DNA from: Neptunomonas japonica JAMM 1380
GTDB taxonomy: Bacteria; Pseudomonadota; Gammaproteobacteria; Pseudomonadales; Balneatricaceae
Direction of reading: 5' to 3'
NCBI RefSeq assembly: GCF_016592555.1
Contig: NZ_AP014546.1
Coordinates: 62,001 to 126,000 of the forward strand
Length of the DNA: 64,000 nt
The notes below the pieces were generated by a model. That model did not search any database. It was not told where the DNA came from and saw only the letters and a program-made list of their open reading frames with translations. A program made the translations under genes and the position numbers. Positions 7,852 through 17,523 of this stretch are shown here, piece after piece; the stretch's first letter is position 1; the number at the start of each line of letters is the position of its first letter.

Positions 7852-9712
7852 AGCGCCATTAACACCACTGACTGCTAAGCAGGCCGTTGTCGGCCTTAAA
7901 GATTATGGGCAGCTAGCTTATGATGACGAAGGCGTTTTATTTTGGGTTGAGTACCGTCCAGAAGAGGCGGGACGAAATTGCCTCATTCGTTATGCAAATG
8001 GACACCAGCAGAACTTAACACCCCCTGAGTTTGATGTACGTAGTGCTGTGCATGAATACGGTGGTTTAAGTTGGTGTTTAATTGATTCACAGAGCTGGGT
8101 CTTTGTGAATAAGCAGGATCAACAGCTATACCTGCAAACACTTCTCACTGAGTTGCCTAAACAGATAACATTCCAGATGGAATCTCGATTTGGTGAGCCT
8201 CATTATGATGCGCAGCATCACCGTGTTATCATGCTTGAGGAACTACATTCCGATAAGAATGTGTTAAATCGAGTGGTGTCTTTGTGCTTGTCTAGTGGTA
8301 GGTTCACGGTATTGCACCAAGGCCACGATTTTTATAGCTCTATAGCACTTTCACAGGATGGCCGGCAGTGCCTATTTATTAGCTGGGATCACCCCCATCA
8401 GCCATGGGTAGCGACGCAGCTACATCACTGCTCATTTGATTCAACAGGCAATGTTATTGATGCTTGCGTCTTATCTGGGAACCGTGCTGTTGAGGAGTCT
8501 ATTTTACAGCCGTCGTTTGATGAAGAAGGCAATATTTGGGCGATCACTGATCAGTCAGGGTGGTGGAACCTGAGTTGTTACGATCGTAAAGAGCAAGCAC
8601 TCAAACCCTACTGGACAGTAGAAGCAGATTGCACCACCGCGCCTTGGCAGTTTGGTGGTTATCATTATGTGATTACGCAGCGCCAAGTCACACTGGTGCG
8701 TCTTCAGCAAGCTTCTGCGGCATTATTACAGTTGCACAAAGGTGAAGTGATTCGCCAGCTAGGCAGCGAGTACAGCCAGTTTAGAGCAGTCGTTGGCTCT
8801 GAGCATAAAATATATGCCGTTGCGAATTCTCCCTCGAGCTTGCCAGTGGTGATCGAAATTGATCAGTTAAGTGGTGAGGCGCTAGAGCTCACTGGCTCTG
8901 ATGATAATGTTACTGTCGCTGAGCTTTCCTTACCACGGCATGTTAGTTTTCCCGTAAAAAACGCTGAAGCATTCGGTTTGTTTTATCTGCCAGTTGATGA
9001 TTATCTTGCGCAGCAAGCGGATGATTTTTCACCGCCCTTAGTGTTATTTTTTCATGGAGGGCCTACGGCGTGCGCCTATCCTGTGCTTAACCCGCGTATT
9101 CAGTATTGGACACAGCGAGGTTATGCGGTAATGGATCTGAATTACCGTGGTAGCAGCGGTTATGGCCGTGCTTATCGGTTATTACTTCATAAGCAGTGGG
9201 GTATTAGTGATGTGGAAGATGCAGAGGCTGCCGTCGATTTTTTATCACAAAGAGGCTTAATCAACGTAAAGAAGGTATTTGTTCGCGGTAGCAGTGCGGG
9301 TGGTTTTACAGCGCTAGCGTCTTTAGCTTTTTCAAATCGCTTTACCGCAGGGGCCAGCTTGTATGGCGTTACAGATCCTTTAGCCCTTGCTAAGGCTACG
9401 CATAAGTTTGAATCGCATTATTTGGATTGGTTGATTGGTTCGCCTCTTACAGAGCAAGAGGTTTATCAGATTCGTTCTCCTTTAGCGCATGCTAAGCAGA
9501 TTCAGGTGCCGGTTATTTTCTTTCAAGGGGAGCGAGATGCGGTGGTTGTACCAGAGCAGACAAGGGCTATGGTGCAGGCATTACAAGATCAATCGATACC
9601 CGTTGAAGCCTATTACTATGCACAAGAGGGGCATGGCTTTAGGTCGAGTGAGAACTTGGCTGACGCACTGGAAAAAGAGTATGATTTCTACCAGCGCATT
9701 GTTGACGCATGA
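7817..9712 (+). CDS. pqqH: S9 prolyl-oligopeptidase family protein PqqH
   Basis: 631-residue serine peptidase: an N-terminal beta-propeller (about residues 30-370) and a C-terminal alpha/beta-hydrolase. The nucleophile is Ser493 in GSSAGG; the acid lies in [11 protein letters not shown] and the histidine in EEGHGFR-type EGHGF near residue 605. No signal peptide, so cytoplasmic. In P. aeruginosa a homologue (PqqH) follows pqqE in the same place; processing of the PqqA peptide has been suggested but is not settled. The 35-bp overlap with pqqE supports one operon. No pqqF-type M16 peptidase is present in this window. Confidence 0.85.
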   Translation: MSVIHVSSVKAKAPLTPLTAKQAVVGLKDYGQLAYDDEGVLFWVEYRPEEAGRNCLIRYANGHQQNLTPPEFDVRSAVHEYGGLSWCLIDSQSWVFVNKQDQQLYLQTLLTELPKQITFQMESRFGEPHYDAQHHRVIMLEELHSDKNVLNRVVSLCLSSGRFTVLHQGHDFYSSIALSQDGRQCLFISWDHPHQPWVATQLHHCSFDSTGNVIDACVLSGNRAVEESILQPSFDEEGNIWAITDQSGWWNLSCYDRKEQALKPYWTVEADCTTAPWQFGGYHYVITQRQVTLVRLQQASAALLQLHKGEVIRQLGSEYSQFRAVVGSEHKIYAVANSPSSLPVVIEIDQLSGEALELTGSDDNVTVAELSLPRHVSFPVKNAEAFGLFYLPVDDYLAQQADDFSPPLVLFFHGGPTACAYPVLNPRIQYWTQRGYAVMDLNYRGSSGYGRAYRLLLHKQWGISDVEDAEAAVDFLSQRGLINVKKVFVRGSSAGGFTALASLAFSNRFTAGASLYGVTDPLALAKATHKFESHYLDWLIGSPLTEQEVYQIRSPLAHAKQIQVPVIFFQGERDAVVVPEQTRAMVQALQDQSIPVEAYYYAQEGHGFRSSENLADALEKEYDFYQRIVDA

Positions 9713-9728
9713 TTTGGGCTCTTCTGCT

Positions 9729-10988
9729 TTACCCCATTTTCTTTTTGTGAGCCGCTACCATCTTCTTAAAAGCAGTACGGTCTCTGCCTTCAATCTCGGT
9801 CATGATAGGAATATCTGAGCTCATAGCATTTACAGCACGGTTATTTTTATGTAGTTCGTAATGTAGATGGGCCCCTGTCGAGCGTCCTGAGTTACCTGAT
9901 AAGGCAATTTTTTGGCCACGAGACACGCGCTGGCCTTTACGAACATAAGCCTTCTTTAGATGTAAATAGCGTGTTTTGTACTTCTGGCCATGCTTTATTT
10001 TGATGTAAAGGCCTGCATACGTGTGTTTCTTTACTTCAGTGACAATGCCATCTCCGGTTGATAATACCGGTGTACCAATCGGAGTGGCAAAATCGGTACC
10101 ATTGTGTGGCCTAATTAAGCGAGTAATGGGATGGCGGCGTCTAGGGTTAAAGCCAGAAGTAATACGGAACTTTTTAACCAAAGGATAGCGTGAAAAAGCA
10201 CGCTCTAGGCCCACACCCTTTTTATCGTAATAGCTGTCTTTATAGAGGTAAGCAGTGACTTCTTGTTTGCGATTAATGATACGGATGGCTTCAACACGTG
10301 TTTCGCCTGTCTCTTGGCCTTCCACCGCTTGCTTGGAGCGGATAATCTGAAACGTATCCCCCAGACGGAAACCTTTATTAAAATTGATTTTCTCTTTCAA
10401 TAAAGAGGATATTTCCATTATGTCGCCAGCTTTAAGGCCTGCGCGCGATGCTGAGTTATAAAAACTGCCCTTAACATCACCAGCCAGTACTTCTTGCTTC
10501 CAGGTGCCTGGAATAATCAACTCTTGGTACTCAAATCCACCAGCAGCGACCTGTTGATAAACAACCCGGTGTGCCAAGCTGAACTCAATCTCTAATTTGT
10601 CTAGCTTGTGAGTTTCTGGGTTTAACCAGAAGTGTAATGTATTACCTGGCTTTAACGTGTCCAGTGCAAGAATGGCAAGGTCTGTTTCCAGAATGGCATA
10701 CATGGTTGATTGCGGGATACGTAGCAGCTCAAAAATCGAGCTAAGAGAGTCTCCTTTGGAGATACTGTAGGCGTAATTTGCGGGATCTTTAGTGTCTGTT
10801 TTGTATTCAAAGTTGTTAAGGTCAACTTCTGAAGAAACAAGTTTTGGTAGTGTCAGAGTTTTACTGGAATCGCTTCCACCCAAAAACAGTATTAGAAATA
10901 CTAATAGAGCAAGAAGCACAGATAGAAATTTGTGGAGCGAAGGTAAACGGGACCAAAAAAGATCCGCATTCATCATAACTTGGCGCAT
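9729..10988 (-). CDS. mepM: M23-family murein endopeptidase, MepM-like
   Basis: 419-residue peptidoglycan DD-endopeptidase. An N-terminal membrane anchor (about residues 20-38, FLSVLLALLVFLILFLGG) precedes an OapA/LysM-like part (about 65-115), a central Csd3-type domain, and the C-terminal LytM/M23 domain with HNGTDFATPIGTPV (first zinc ligands H, D) and GAHLHYELH (H-x-H). It cuts D-Ala-meso-DAP cross-links so that the wall can expand. Three in-frame ATGs occur within 16 codons and none has a clear ribosome site. It converges with pqqH with a 16-bp gap and no visible terminator. Confidence 0.85.
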   Translation of the reverse strand: MRQVMMNADLFWSRLPSLHKFLSVLLALLVFLILFLGGSDSSKTLTLPKLVSSEVDLNNFEYKTDTKDPANYAYSISKGDSLSSIFELLRIPQSTMYAILETDLAILALDTLKPGNTLHFWLNPETHKLDKLEIEFSLAHRVVYQQVAAGGFEYQELIIPGTWKQEVLAGDVKGSFYNSASRAGLKAGDIMEISSLLKEKINFNKGFRLGDTFQIIRSKQAVEGQETGETRVEAIRIINRKQEVTAYLYKDSYYDKKGVGLERAFSRYPLVKKFRITSGFNPRRRHPITRLIRPHNGTDFATPIGTPVLSTGDGIVTEVKKHTYAGLYIKIKHGQKYKTRYLHLKKAYVRKGQRVSRGQKIALSGNSGRSTGAHLHYELHKNNRAVNAMSSDIPIMTEIEGRDRTAFKKMVAAHKKKMG

Positions 10989-11167
10989 ATAAGCGTAAAA
11001 CCATACAAAAGATGAGATATATGGCCGTTAAAGTAGCTGATTAGGCCTTATATGCCAAGTCTGAAGGCCTATTTACGGGTGCAAAGAGTGGATTAATGGG
11101 CTTTTCATCGGGGAAGGCATCCCGCAGAATGTATTTAGTTTAAATATTATTAGAGAAGCACACGTCA

Positions 11168-11785
11168 ATGAATACGCTAAATAAGCACTATATTTTTGGC
11201 TATGGCAGTTTAATCAATAGCCTTAGCCGAGCAGTAACAGGAGAGTCTGGTGCTGTATTACCTGTAAAAGTGATGGGATACGAAAGATCTTGGTCAGTGA
11301 TGTCACCTGACTTTGGCATGAGTTCTGTTGCTGTGGTGCAGCGTGAAGGTGCTTTTTGTAATGGCGTGTTAGTCGAGGTGCCTGAGAGCGAAATTCCTCA
11401 TTTTGATTTACGTGAGCAGGGTTACGAGCGTTCGAGAATCGAACCTCATCAAATAGAGGCTTATCAAGAGATTGTTTTGCCTGAAGGGATCTTGTGGATC
11501 TACCACGCCTGTGAAATCACTCCCCCTACCCAAGACTGCCCGATCGCTTTGAGTTATGCCGACGTAATTTTAGCGGGTTGTATTGAGCATGGTCACGAGT
11601 TTGCTTTGGAATTCATATCTCTAACAAAAGGCTGGGAGTTTCCGGCACTTAATGATCGCATCACTCCTCGCTACCCACGTGTGCAGCCGCAGCTCTGCAC
11701 GCGCACAATTAACACGCTAGTGGCTGAGGCGATTAATTTAACGGATGAAGAGCTATCTGTGGCTTATAAAAAAGCTGAGAAGTAA
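11168..11785 (+). CDS. Gamma-glutamylcyclotransferase-fold protein
   Basis: 205-residue protein with the gamma-glutamylcyclotransferase/AIG2-like fold. The signature IFGYGSLI at residues 9-16 forms the substrate cavity, and the segment LREQGYERSRI carries a likely catalytic Glu. Members release 5-oxoproline from gamma-glutamyl compounds, but many in bacteria have unknown substrates. Cytoplasmic. Single gene divergent from the M23 peptidase. Confidence 0.75.
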   Translation: MNTLNKHYIFGYGSLINSLSRAVTGESGAVLPVKVMGYERSWSVMSPDFGMSSVAVVQREGAFCNGVLVEVPESEIPHFDLREQGYERSRIEPHQIEAYQEIVLPEGILWIYHACEITPPTQDCPIALSYADVILAGCIEHGHEFALEFISLTKGWEFPALNDRITPRYPRVQPQLCTRTINTLVAEAINLTDEELSVAYKKAEK

Positions 11786-11922
11786 TTAAAGGCTCCCTTC
11801 TCGAATTAATACTAAAGCAGCAACTCGACAGTAGTAGCCTATTTGAGCTTTTGCAGAAGAGCGTTAAATCACAAGAAACCGCATAATGTACCTGTTGTTT
11901 CTTCAACTCATCCCTGTTTTTT

Positions 11923-11947
11923 TGTTGGTGTTCTACTGTTACCAACA
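11923..11947 (+). other. Hairpin upstream of a strong terminator, possible small RNA
   Basis: TGTTGGT (11923-11929) pairs with ACCAACA (11941-11947) around an 11-nt loop, 10 bp before a strong terminator hairpin. The 172-bp space between the cyclotransferase gene and that terminator has no reading frame that I can support. Two successive hairpins with a T-run are what a small RNA 3' end looks like, but a plain long 3' UTR is as likely. Confidence 0.25.
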
Positions 11948-11957
11948 GGTCTTTTTG

Positions 11958-11981
11958 CCCGCATTTAATGCGGGTTTTTTT
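11958..11981 (+). terminator. Rho-independent terminator
   Basis: CCCGCA (11958-11963), loop TTTAA, TGCGGG (11969-11974), then seven T. It ends transcription coming from the cyclotransferase gene or from a separate short transcript. Confidence 0.85.
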
Positions 11982-12066
11982 ATGCCTGAAGGCTTATAGA
12001 GTCAGACATTATTCATCGTAATCCGCTATGATTTAGCTCTTTGTGTTTCTTTAAGTAGGATGAAAG

Positions 12067-13014
12067 ATGGCCGGTTCTAGCCTGTTAACCTTAATTGATG
12101 ATATTGCGACGCTGCTTGATGATGTGGCGTTAATGACCAAGATCGCGGCTAAAAAAACAGCCGGGGTCTTAGGTGATGACCTTGCTCTTAATGCCGAGCA
12201 GGTCTCGGGTGTCAAAGCCGACCGTGAGTTACCCGTTGTTTGGGCTGTTGCCAAAGGCTCGTTACTTAATAAAGTTATATTGGTGCCCGGTGCTTTAGCG
12301 ATTAGCTATTTTCTACCGTGGCTCATTATTCCTATGCTTATGCTAGGAGGGTTGTTTCTTTGTTACGAGGGCTTTGAGAAGGTCGCTCACAAGTATCTTC
12401 ACAGTGCGGATGAAGATAAAGCGCACCATGCTGAGCTTGAAGCTGCAATCGATGACGCCAGTGTTGATATGGTGGCGTTTGAAGAAAAGAAAATCAAAGG
12501 TGCCATTCGTACCGATTTTATATTATCCGCAGAAATTATTGTGATCACTCTGGGAACGGTTGCAGGAGCGCCATTGGTGACTCAGTTGGCCGTGCTCATC
12601 GCAATAGCATTGGCGGTAACGGTTGGTGTTTATGGGATTGTTGCTGGCATCGTGAAATTAGACGATTTAGGTTTTTATCTGAACGCTAAAAAAGGCATGA
12701 GTGCTTGGGTTAGTTTTCAGAAAAAACTGGGGCACTGGATTATTATTGCAGCGCCTTACCTGATGAAAGGGTTAGCAACGGTAGGTACGATCGCTATGTT
12801 TCTTGTTGGTGGCGGTATTATTTCGCATGGAGTCCCTGTACTACATCACTTGATTGAAGGCGCTGAAACTAAAGCTGAAATGCTACCGGCAGTCGGTTCT
12901 ATTTTAGGTGCTTTAACGCCGACGTTATTGAATTTTGGTATTGGTATAGTTGCCGGTGCTTTAACTGTTGGGGTTGTGAGCTTGGGACAGAAAATATTTA
13001 GTAAGGATAAGTAG
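12067..13014 (+). CDS. DUF808 (YedI-like) inner-membrane protein
   Basis: 315 residues beginning [19 protein letters not shown], the signature start of the DUF808 family. Several membrane helices follow (about residues 68-105, 155-200, 225-260 and 275-305) with a soluble acidic loop between residues 108 and 145. Function unknown in all members. A ribosome site AGGATG precedes the ATG at close distance. It stands alone and ends just before a bidirectional terminator shared with the porin gene. Confidence 0.9.
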   Translation: MAGSSLLTLIDDIATLLDDVALMTKIAAKKTAGVLGDDLALNAEQVSGVKADRELPVVWAVAKGSLLNKVILVPGALAISYFLPWLIIPMLMLGGLFLCYEGFEKVAHKYLHSADEDKAHHAELEAAIDDASVDMVAFEEKKIKGAIRTDFILSAEIIVITLGTVAGAPLVTQLAVLIAIALAVTVGVYGIVAGIVKLDDLGFYLNAKKGMSAWVSFQKKLGHWIIIAAPYLMKGLATVGTIAMFLVGGGIISHGVPVLHHLIEGAETKAEMLPAVGSILGALTPTLLNFGIGIVAGALTVGVVSLGQKIFSKDK

Positions 13015-13021
13015 TGTAAAA

Positions 13022-13059
13022 ACCACAGAGTGAAGTGAAGGGGGGCCGCACTCTGTGGT
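13022..13059. terminator. Long bidirectional terminator hairpin
   Basis: Perfect 11-bp inverted repeat ACCACAGAGTG (13022-13032) and CACTCTGTGGT (13049-13059) with a 16-nt loop, between the convergent DUF808 and porin genes. T-runs are weak (ATTTTT on the + side a few bases later), so it may act as a 3' stabilising hairpin as well. Confidence 0.65.
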
Positions 13060-13067
13060 AGGTATTT

Positions 13068-14192
13068 TTACCAGGTCAATACGGCACCCAATGCAACAGT
13101 GTCCGTTTCACGAGCGTCACTTTCGGTACGGTCGTATTCTGCGACTAGTTTGAGGTTGTTATTCACCGTATGGAACCAAGCAACGGCTGTATTTTGCGCA
13201 TCTAGATCATTAGTGGCTGCCGTTGTGCCACCTGAGTTTTCTCCATAAGATGCTACTAGGCGCTCATTACCCATTGTATAAGAAGCCTGCACTAAATAGC
13301 CGTCTACATCAGCACTGTCAGAGGTGACTAAATTGGCTAAACCCGCAGTACCAACACCGTTAGCACTAAAGCCAGAAGCAGTTATAGAGATATCCGATAC
13401 CTTAATATTGACACCATAAGCCACGCCGCTAGAGTCAACATCAGCTGAACCAGAGTCGGAGCTTTGTGCCATACCACTGACCCATGCTTTAAGGGGTACG
13501 TTCTCACTTAACTGTGTAGCAAAAGTTAGTTCTGCTTCTACTCGAGGTGCGCTTTCTTCTGAGCCTGCACTTGATTTACTTGGGTCCATTAAACCTATGG
13601 CCAGCTGGAAACCATTAGATGTAGGGGTACGGTAAGTAATCTGTGCATTAGGGAAAGGATATAAGTAACCTGTACCAATGTTACCAAATGATACGCCTTG
13701 TCCATCAACGAGACCATCAGTGCCTACTTGTCCGTAACCGAGTAATAGCTCATCACCCAGAATGTTGCTGCGGCCAAATAACGAGAAGTCTTTACCGATG
13801 AGTATTTGTCCCCACTCGCCGTCTACGGTGCCGTAAAATTGACGAACATCGATACCGGTAGAGGTAAGGTTGGTATTTGCATCATTCACAGAGACCCAAA
13901 AAGAAGAGCGGGCCCCCAGTTTAAGATCGTCTACCTGTTTTCCAAAGTTGAAACCAATATAGTTAGGTAAGAAACCCATTTTCACACGCGACTGGCTACG
14001 GTCTAGTGTGTTGTCGACATCATCAATTTGGCTATTCACGTAAAAAGTGTTGATGAGCCCATCGGTACTAAAAGTAGTTTCATCTTTATCATAAAGGTTA
14101 AGGCCTGCTGATGCTTGGCTGCAGAGGCCAACGGCCACCGCGCAGGTTAATAGCTTTAGATGTGACTTAAGGTGTGGCTTTTTATTTTTCAT
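13068..14192 (-). CDS. Outer-membrane porin
   Basis: 374 residues. A signal peptide ends at QASA before GLNLYDKDETTFS; the mature chain is rich in alternating beta-strand pattern and Gly/Ser/Thr/Asp, and the C-terminus VALGAVLTW ends in an aromatic residue recognised by the BAM complex. Size and the Asp-rich loops fit a trimeric 16-strand general or substrate-preferring porin of the Gram-negative type. Substrate unknown; because it is divergent from the alcohol-oxidation genes it could serve uptake of their substrates, but this is only positional. Confidence 0.85.
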   Translation of the reverse strand: MKNKKPHLKSHLKLLTCAVAVGLCSQASAGLNLYDKDETTFSTDGLINTFYVNSQIDDVDNTLDRSQSRVKMGFLPNYIGFNFGKQVDDLKLGARSSFWVSVNDANTNLTSTGIDVRQFYGTVDGEWGQILIGKDFSLFGRSNILGDELLLGYGQVGTDGLVDGQGVSFGNIGTGYLYPFPNAQITYRTPTSNGFQLAIGLMDPSKSSAGSEESAPRVEAELTFATQLSENVPLKAWVSGMAQSSDSGSADVDSSGVAYGVNIKVSDISITASGFSANGVGTAGLANLVTSDSADVDGYLVQASYTMGNERLVASYGENSGGTTAATNDLDAQNTAVAWFHTVNNNLKLVAEYDRTESDARETDTVALGAVLTW

Positions 14193-14533
14193 ATTGTCCC
14201 CGAAAGTGTGTGTTTAGCTTAGCGCTGTGACGCACATATCATCAGGTTTAGCAGGCAATTGGCGAATGCCTCTTTGGCACTGGATGGCTCGGCTCTTAGC
14301 CGTGTTGTGCTCATGTCTTAAAGCTTATAACTCTTTGTAATATAGTGGCTTAGTGCCAAGGTCTTGGGTCTAGGTGTAATACTGTGAGGGGGCTTTTAGT
14401 GGTAGTTTATTGGGCAGGTGCAGCATAGCCTTAGATACCGGCTTGATTGTAAAAACTGTGTAAACTTCATATCCTCTCTAATACGTCAGGTTCATTGTGG
14501 CGTCTAAGATAATAAGAAAGTTGAGTACGGGTC
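14193..14533. promoter_or_regulatory. Divergent intergenic region, porin and ercA
   Basis: 341 bp without a gene. It contains an 8-bp inverted pair, TTGGCACT (14274-14281) and AGTGCCAA (14352-14359), and a small hairpin CGGCT-CTT-AGCCG. I see no convincing copy of the 32-bp element here; AGTGGTAGTTTATT at 14398-14411 resembles only its middle. Both promoters must lie here. Confidence 0.5.
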
Positions 14534-15697
14534 ATGAGCACTGATATTTCTAACTTACGTAAATTTGTATCACCGGAAATTATCTTCGGTGCAGGCGCAC
14601 GCCACACGGTTGCAAATTATGTGCGAACCTTTGGAGCACGTAAGGTACTGATTGTTTCTGATCCTGGTGTGATGACAGCGGGATGGGTTGATGATGTTAT
14701 CACCAGCTTGGAAGATCAACAGATCCCCTATGCTGTGTTTACAGGTGTCTCGCCAAATCCGCGTTGTGAAGAAGTGATGAACGGTGCCCAGTTTTATGAG
14801 CAGCAAGGCTGCGATGTTATTGTTGGTATTGGTGGTGGCAGTCCTATGGATTGTGCTAAGGGTATCGGTATTGTGAGCGCGCATGGCCGTCATATTTTAG
14901 AGTTTGAGGGTGTCGATACCATCGATGTGGCTATCCCTCCGCTTATCTTTATTCCCACCACCGCGGGCACCTCGGCAGATGTCTCCCAGTTTGCGATTAT
15001 TTCTGATCAAAATGAGAAGGTGAAATTCTCGATTGTCAGCAAAGCAGTCGTGCCAGATGTATCGCTTATTGACCCTGAAACTACTTCGACAATGGATGGA
15101 TTTTTGAGTGCCTGTACGGGTATTGATGCACTCGTTCATGCCATTGAGGCCTTTGTTTCTACGGGTGCAGGTCCATTAACGGATATGCATGCGCTGGATG
15201 CTATTCGCCTGATCAATATGAACATTGTTCCTTTAGTGGAAGACCCAAGTGATATGCATCTGCGTGAGCAGATTATGCTGGGTTCAATGAAAGCCGGTTT
15301 AGCCTTCTCTAATGCTATTTTGGGAGCCGTACATGCTATGTCTCATAGTTTGGGTGGTTTTTTAGATCTACCACATGGTTTATGCAATGCCATGCTGTTA
15401 GAGCATGTGATTGATTTTAACTACTCAGAAGCGACAGATCGCTTTAAAGTTGTTGCCCAAACGATGGGTATTGATACGCGTGGCTTAACTACTTCGCAGA
15501 TAAAGCAACGCTTAATGCAGCATGTAATCTTACTCAAAGCCGATGTCGGGCTGACGCAAAAATTAGCCGCTCAAGGGGTGAGTCTCACGGATATACCCAC
15601 CCTGTCGTCTAAGGCGATGCAGGACCCTTGTATCGTGACAAACCCGCGTAAATCAAACCAGAGAGATGTTGAAGCGGTCTATGAAGAAGCGCTCTGA
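14534..15697 (+). CDS. ercA: Iron-containing alcohol dehydrogenase ErcA
   Basis: 387-residue group III (iron-type) NAD-dependent alcohol dehydrogenase. Metal ligands are in place: D198 and H202 in GIDALVHAIEA, H267 in GAVHAMSH and H281 in LPHG. The nucleotide site shows GIGGGSPMDCAKG. In P. aeruginosa the homologue ErcA is needed for ethanol growth and acts in the regulation of the PQQ ethanol oxidation system, next to pqqABCDEH and ercS, the arrangement seen here apart from the inserted 9.7-14.2 kb block. It overlaps the downstream kinase frame by up to 32 bp, so the two are probably co-expressed. Confidence 0.88.
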   Translation: MSTDISNLRKFVSPEIIFGAGARHTVANYVRTFGARKVLIVSDPGVMTAGWVDDVITSLEDQQIPYAVFTGVSPNPRCEEVMNGAQFYEQQGCDVIVGIGGGSPMDCAKGIGIVSAHGRHILEFEGVDTIDVAIPPLIFIPTTAGTSADVSQFAIISDQNEKVKFSIVSKAVVPDVSLIDPETTSTMDGFLSACTGIDALVHAIEAFVSTGAGPLTDMHALDAIRLINMNIVPLVEDPSDMHLREQIMLGSMKAGLAFSNAILGAVHAMSHSLGGFLDLPHGLCNAMLLEHVIDFNYSEATDRFKVVAQTMGIDTRGLTTSQIKQRLMQHVILLKADVGLTQKLAAQGVSLTDIPTLSSKAMQDPCIVTNPRKSNQRDVEAVYEEAL

Positions 15698-17417
15698 TGA
15701 CAATAACCCCTCTTTTGAAGACCTGATTGGTCTTGGTGATCACTCTGCTCGTAAGAACTACTACCCTGAGCTTGCGCAGAAACTAGAGGAACTAGAAACT
15801 GAACGTAATCGTTACAAGTGGCTGTTTGAAAATGCTTTACACGGTATTTTTCAGGCAGATCTTAGCGGGCATTTTCGGGCGGCTAACCCAGCTATGGCAA
15901 CCTTGTGTGGTTATCGCTCAGAAAGCCAATTGGTTCACCGTATTAGAGCGATTGATCAGCAGCTATTTGTTGAGCCACAGGACTACCAAATATTGCTGGA
16001 ACGGTTGCGTCGCGACGGCAAAGTTTATCGTTTTGAAACGCGGTTACTTAAATCGAATGGTGAAGCGTTGCCGGTGTCGATGAATGTTTTGTTAAAACAG
16101 GAAGAGGGCGACATCACTATTGAGGCATTTGTACAGGATATTAGTGAACGTGTGCGTGACCAGGCACGTTTAAAAAACCTCAATGAAGAGCTTGAGCAAC
16201 GTGTAGAAGATCGTACGAATGCATTGGCTGCGGTGAACTCGAAGCTCTGGGAAGAGATTCGCGAGCGAGAAGTCGCGCAGCAACAGCTGATTGTCGCTAA
16301 AGACCAAGCCGAAGCGGCCAATCACAGTAAAGATAAATATTTAGCGGCGGCAAGCCATGATTTATTACAGCCAATGAATGCCGCACGCTTGCTGGTTGCC
16401 GCGTTACGTGAGCGAGACATGGCAGCAAAAGATGGCCATTTGGTTGAACGTGTTCATGTTGCTCTAGAAGGTGCAGAGAGCTTGCTAACTGACCTACTTG
16501 ATATCTCAAAGCTGGATCAAAATGCGGTGCAGTCTGACCCCTCTGCATTTTACTTGTCACAGCTAATGAGTACGCTTGAGAGTGAGTTTAAACCCGTCGC
16601 CGAGAGTGCGGGCTTGCGTTTGAAAATACGAACTACGACGTGCGTTGTTAACTCTGACGCACGTTTATTGATGCGAGTGCTTCGCAATTTTGCGAGCAAT
16701 GCGTTGCGCTACACCAATAGTGGTGGCGTCTTGGTGGGTTGCCGAAAGCGGGGTGAGCATCTTGATATTCAGGTATGGGATAGTGGGGAAGGCATCCCAG
16801 ACGGGTGCCTCGTGGATATCTTTCAAGAGTTCAACCAGTTGGCCCAACATCGTAATGGAATGCGCACAGGAGTCGGGCTTGGTTTAGCCATTGTTGAGCG
16901 TACCGCCCGGGTGCTTGAACATCCTATTTATGTTGAATCAAAAACCAATAAGGGGTCTGTATTTTCTATAAGAGTACCTTTGGCGGCAGCTAGTAATAGA
17001 CCACCGTTGCCGATTTCTCATGTGCAGAGCAATAGCCATTTTAGCGATGAAGTAGTCTTGGTCGTCGATAATGATCGTGATATTTTGCTAAGCATGGGCA
17101 CTTTACTAAAGCAGTGGGGGCTTAGGCCATATACCGTCACTGATGCTGCTAACGCTATTAAATTGTGCCAGCAATACAAGGTAGTCCCGCGCGTGCTATT
17201 GCTGGATTATCATCTAGATAATGATGAAACCGGTATCGATGTGTTGGAACAATTAGAGCAACACTTTGATGAAAGAATACCCGCAGCAATGCTAACAGCC
17301 GAGCGAGCAGATCAAAGTTTGAAGTTGTTTCGTGAACTTGGGTTACAAGTGTTAAATAAACCGGTTAAACCCGGAAAGTTGCGTGCGTTCATAACGCATG
17401 CGTTATCAGCACCTTGA
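15666..17417 (+). CDS. ercS: Hybrid sensor histidine kinase ErcS-like
   Basis: 583 residues (from ATG 15666; ATG 15681 is an equally likely start). One PAS domain (about 50-165), a coiled coil (about 170-215), a HisKA domain with phospho-accepting H231 in ASHDLLQPMNAARL, a HATPase with the GVGLGLAIVERTA box, and a C-terminal receiver with phosphorylation site D514 in LLLDYHL. No membrane helices, so cytoplasmic. The SHDLLQPxNAARL H-box is shared with the NahK-like kinase at 18656-21220, showing the two are paralogues. With ErcA it is expected to control PQQ-dependent alcohol oxidation. Confidence 0.85.
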   Translation: MLKRSMKKRSDDNNPSFEDLIGLGDHSARKNYYPELAQKLEELETERNRYKWLFENALHGIFQADLSGHFRAANPAMATLCGYRSESQLVHRIRAIDQQLFVEPQDYQILLERLRRDGKVYRFETRLLKSNGEALPVSMNVLLKQEEGDITIEAFVQDISERVRDQARLKNLNEELEQRVEDRTNALAAVNSKLWEEIREREVAQQQLIVAKDQAEAANHSKDKYLAAASHDLLQPMNAARLLVAALRERDMAAKDGHLVERVHVALEGAESLLTDLLDISKLDQNAVQSDPSAFYLSQLMSTLESEFKPVAESAGLRLKIRTTTCVVNSDARLLMRVLRNFASNALRYTNSGGVLVGCRKRGEHLDIQVWDSGEGIPDGCLVDIFQEFNQLAQHRNGMRTGVGLGLAIVERTARVLEHPIYVESKTNKGSVFSIRVPLAAASNRPPLPISHVQSNSHFSDEVVLVVDNDRDILLSMGTLLKQWGLRPYTVTDAANAIKLCQQYKVVPRVLLLDYHLDNDETGIDVLEQLEQHFDERIPAAMLTAERADQSLKLFRELGLQVLNKPVKPGKLRAFITHALSAP

Positions 17418-17450
17418 TAATTTCTGCAAGTGCGAAAATATTTAGGTCGC

Positions 17451-17466
17451 AAGTAGTATTTTCTCT
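17451..17466 (+). promoter_or_regulatory. Partial copy of the shared element upstream of the FIST gene
   Basis: AAGTAGTATTTTCTCT resembles the middle of the 32-bp element (compare AAGTAGTAGTTTTTCG in front of the aldehyde dehydrogenase), 57 bp upstream of the FIST gene. The CCAAAG end of the element is missing and no -10 is evident at the expected distance. Confidence 0.3.
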
Positions 17467-17523
17467 AGCTAATAGTCTGCCTAGACTGAAGAAAGATCTC
17501 ATCAGATAAGGATAGTCATATTT

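Noticed and set aside
14398..14429. Copy of the 32-bp element before ercA
   Set aside because: Only the short AGTGGTAGTTT segment is similar; the CCAAAG end and the -10 are missing.
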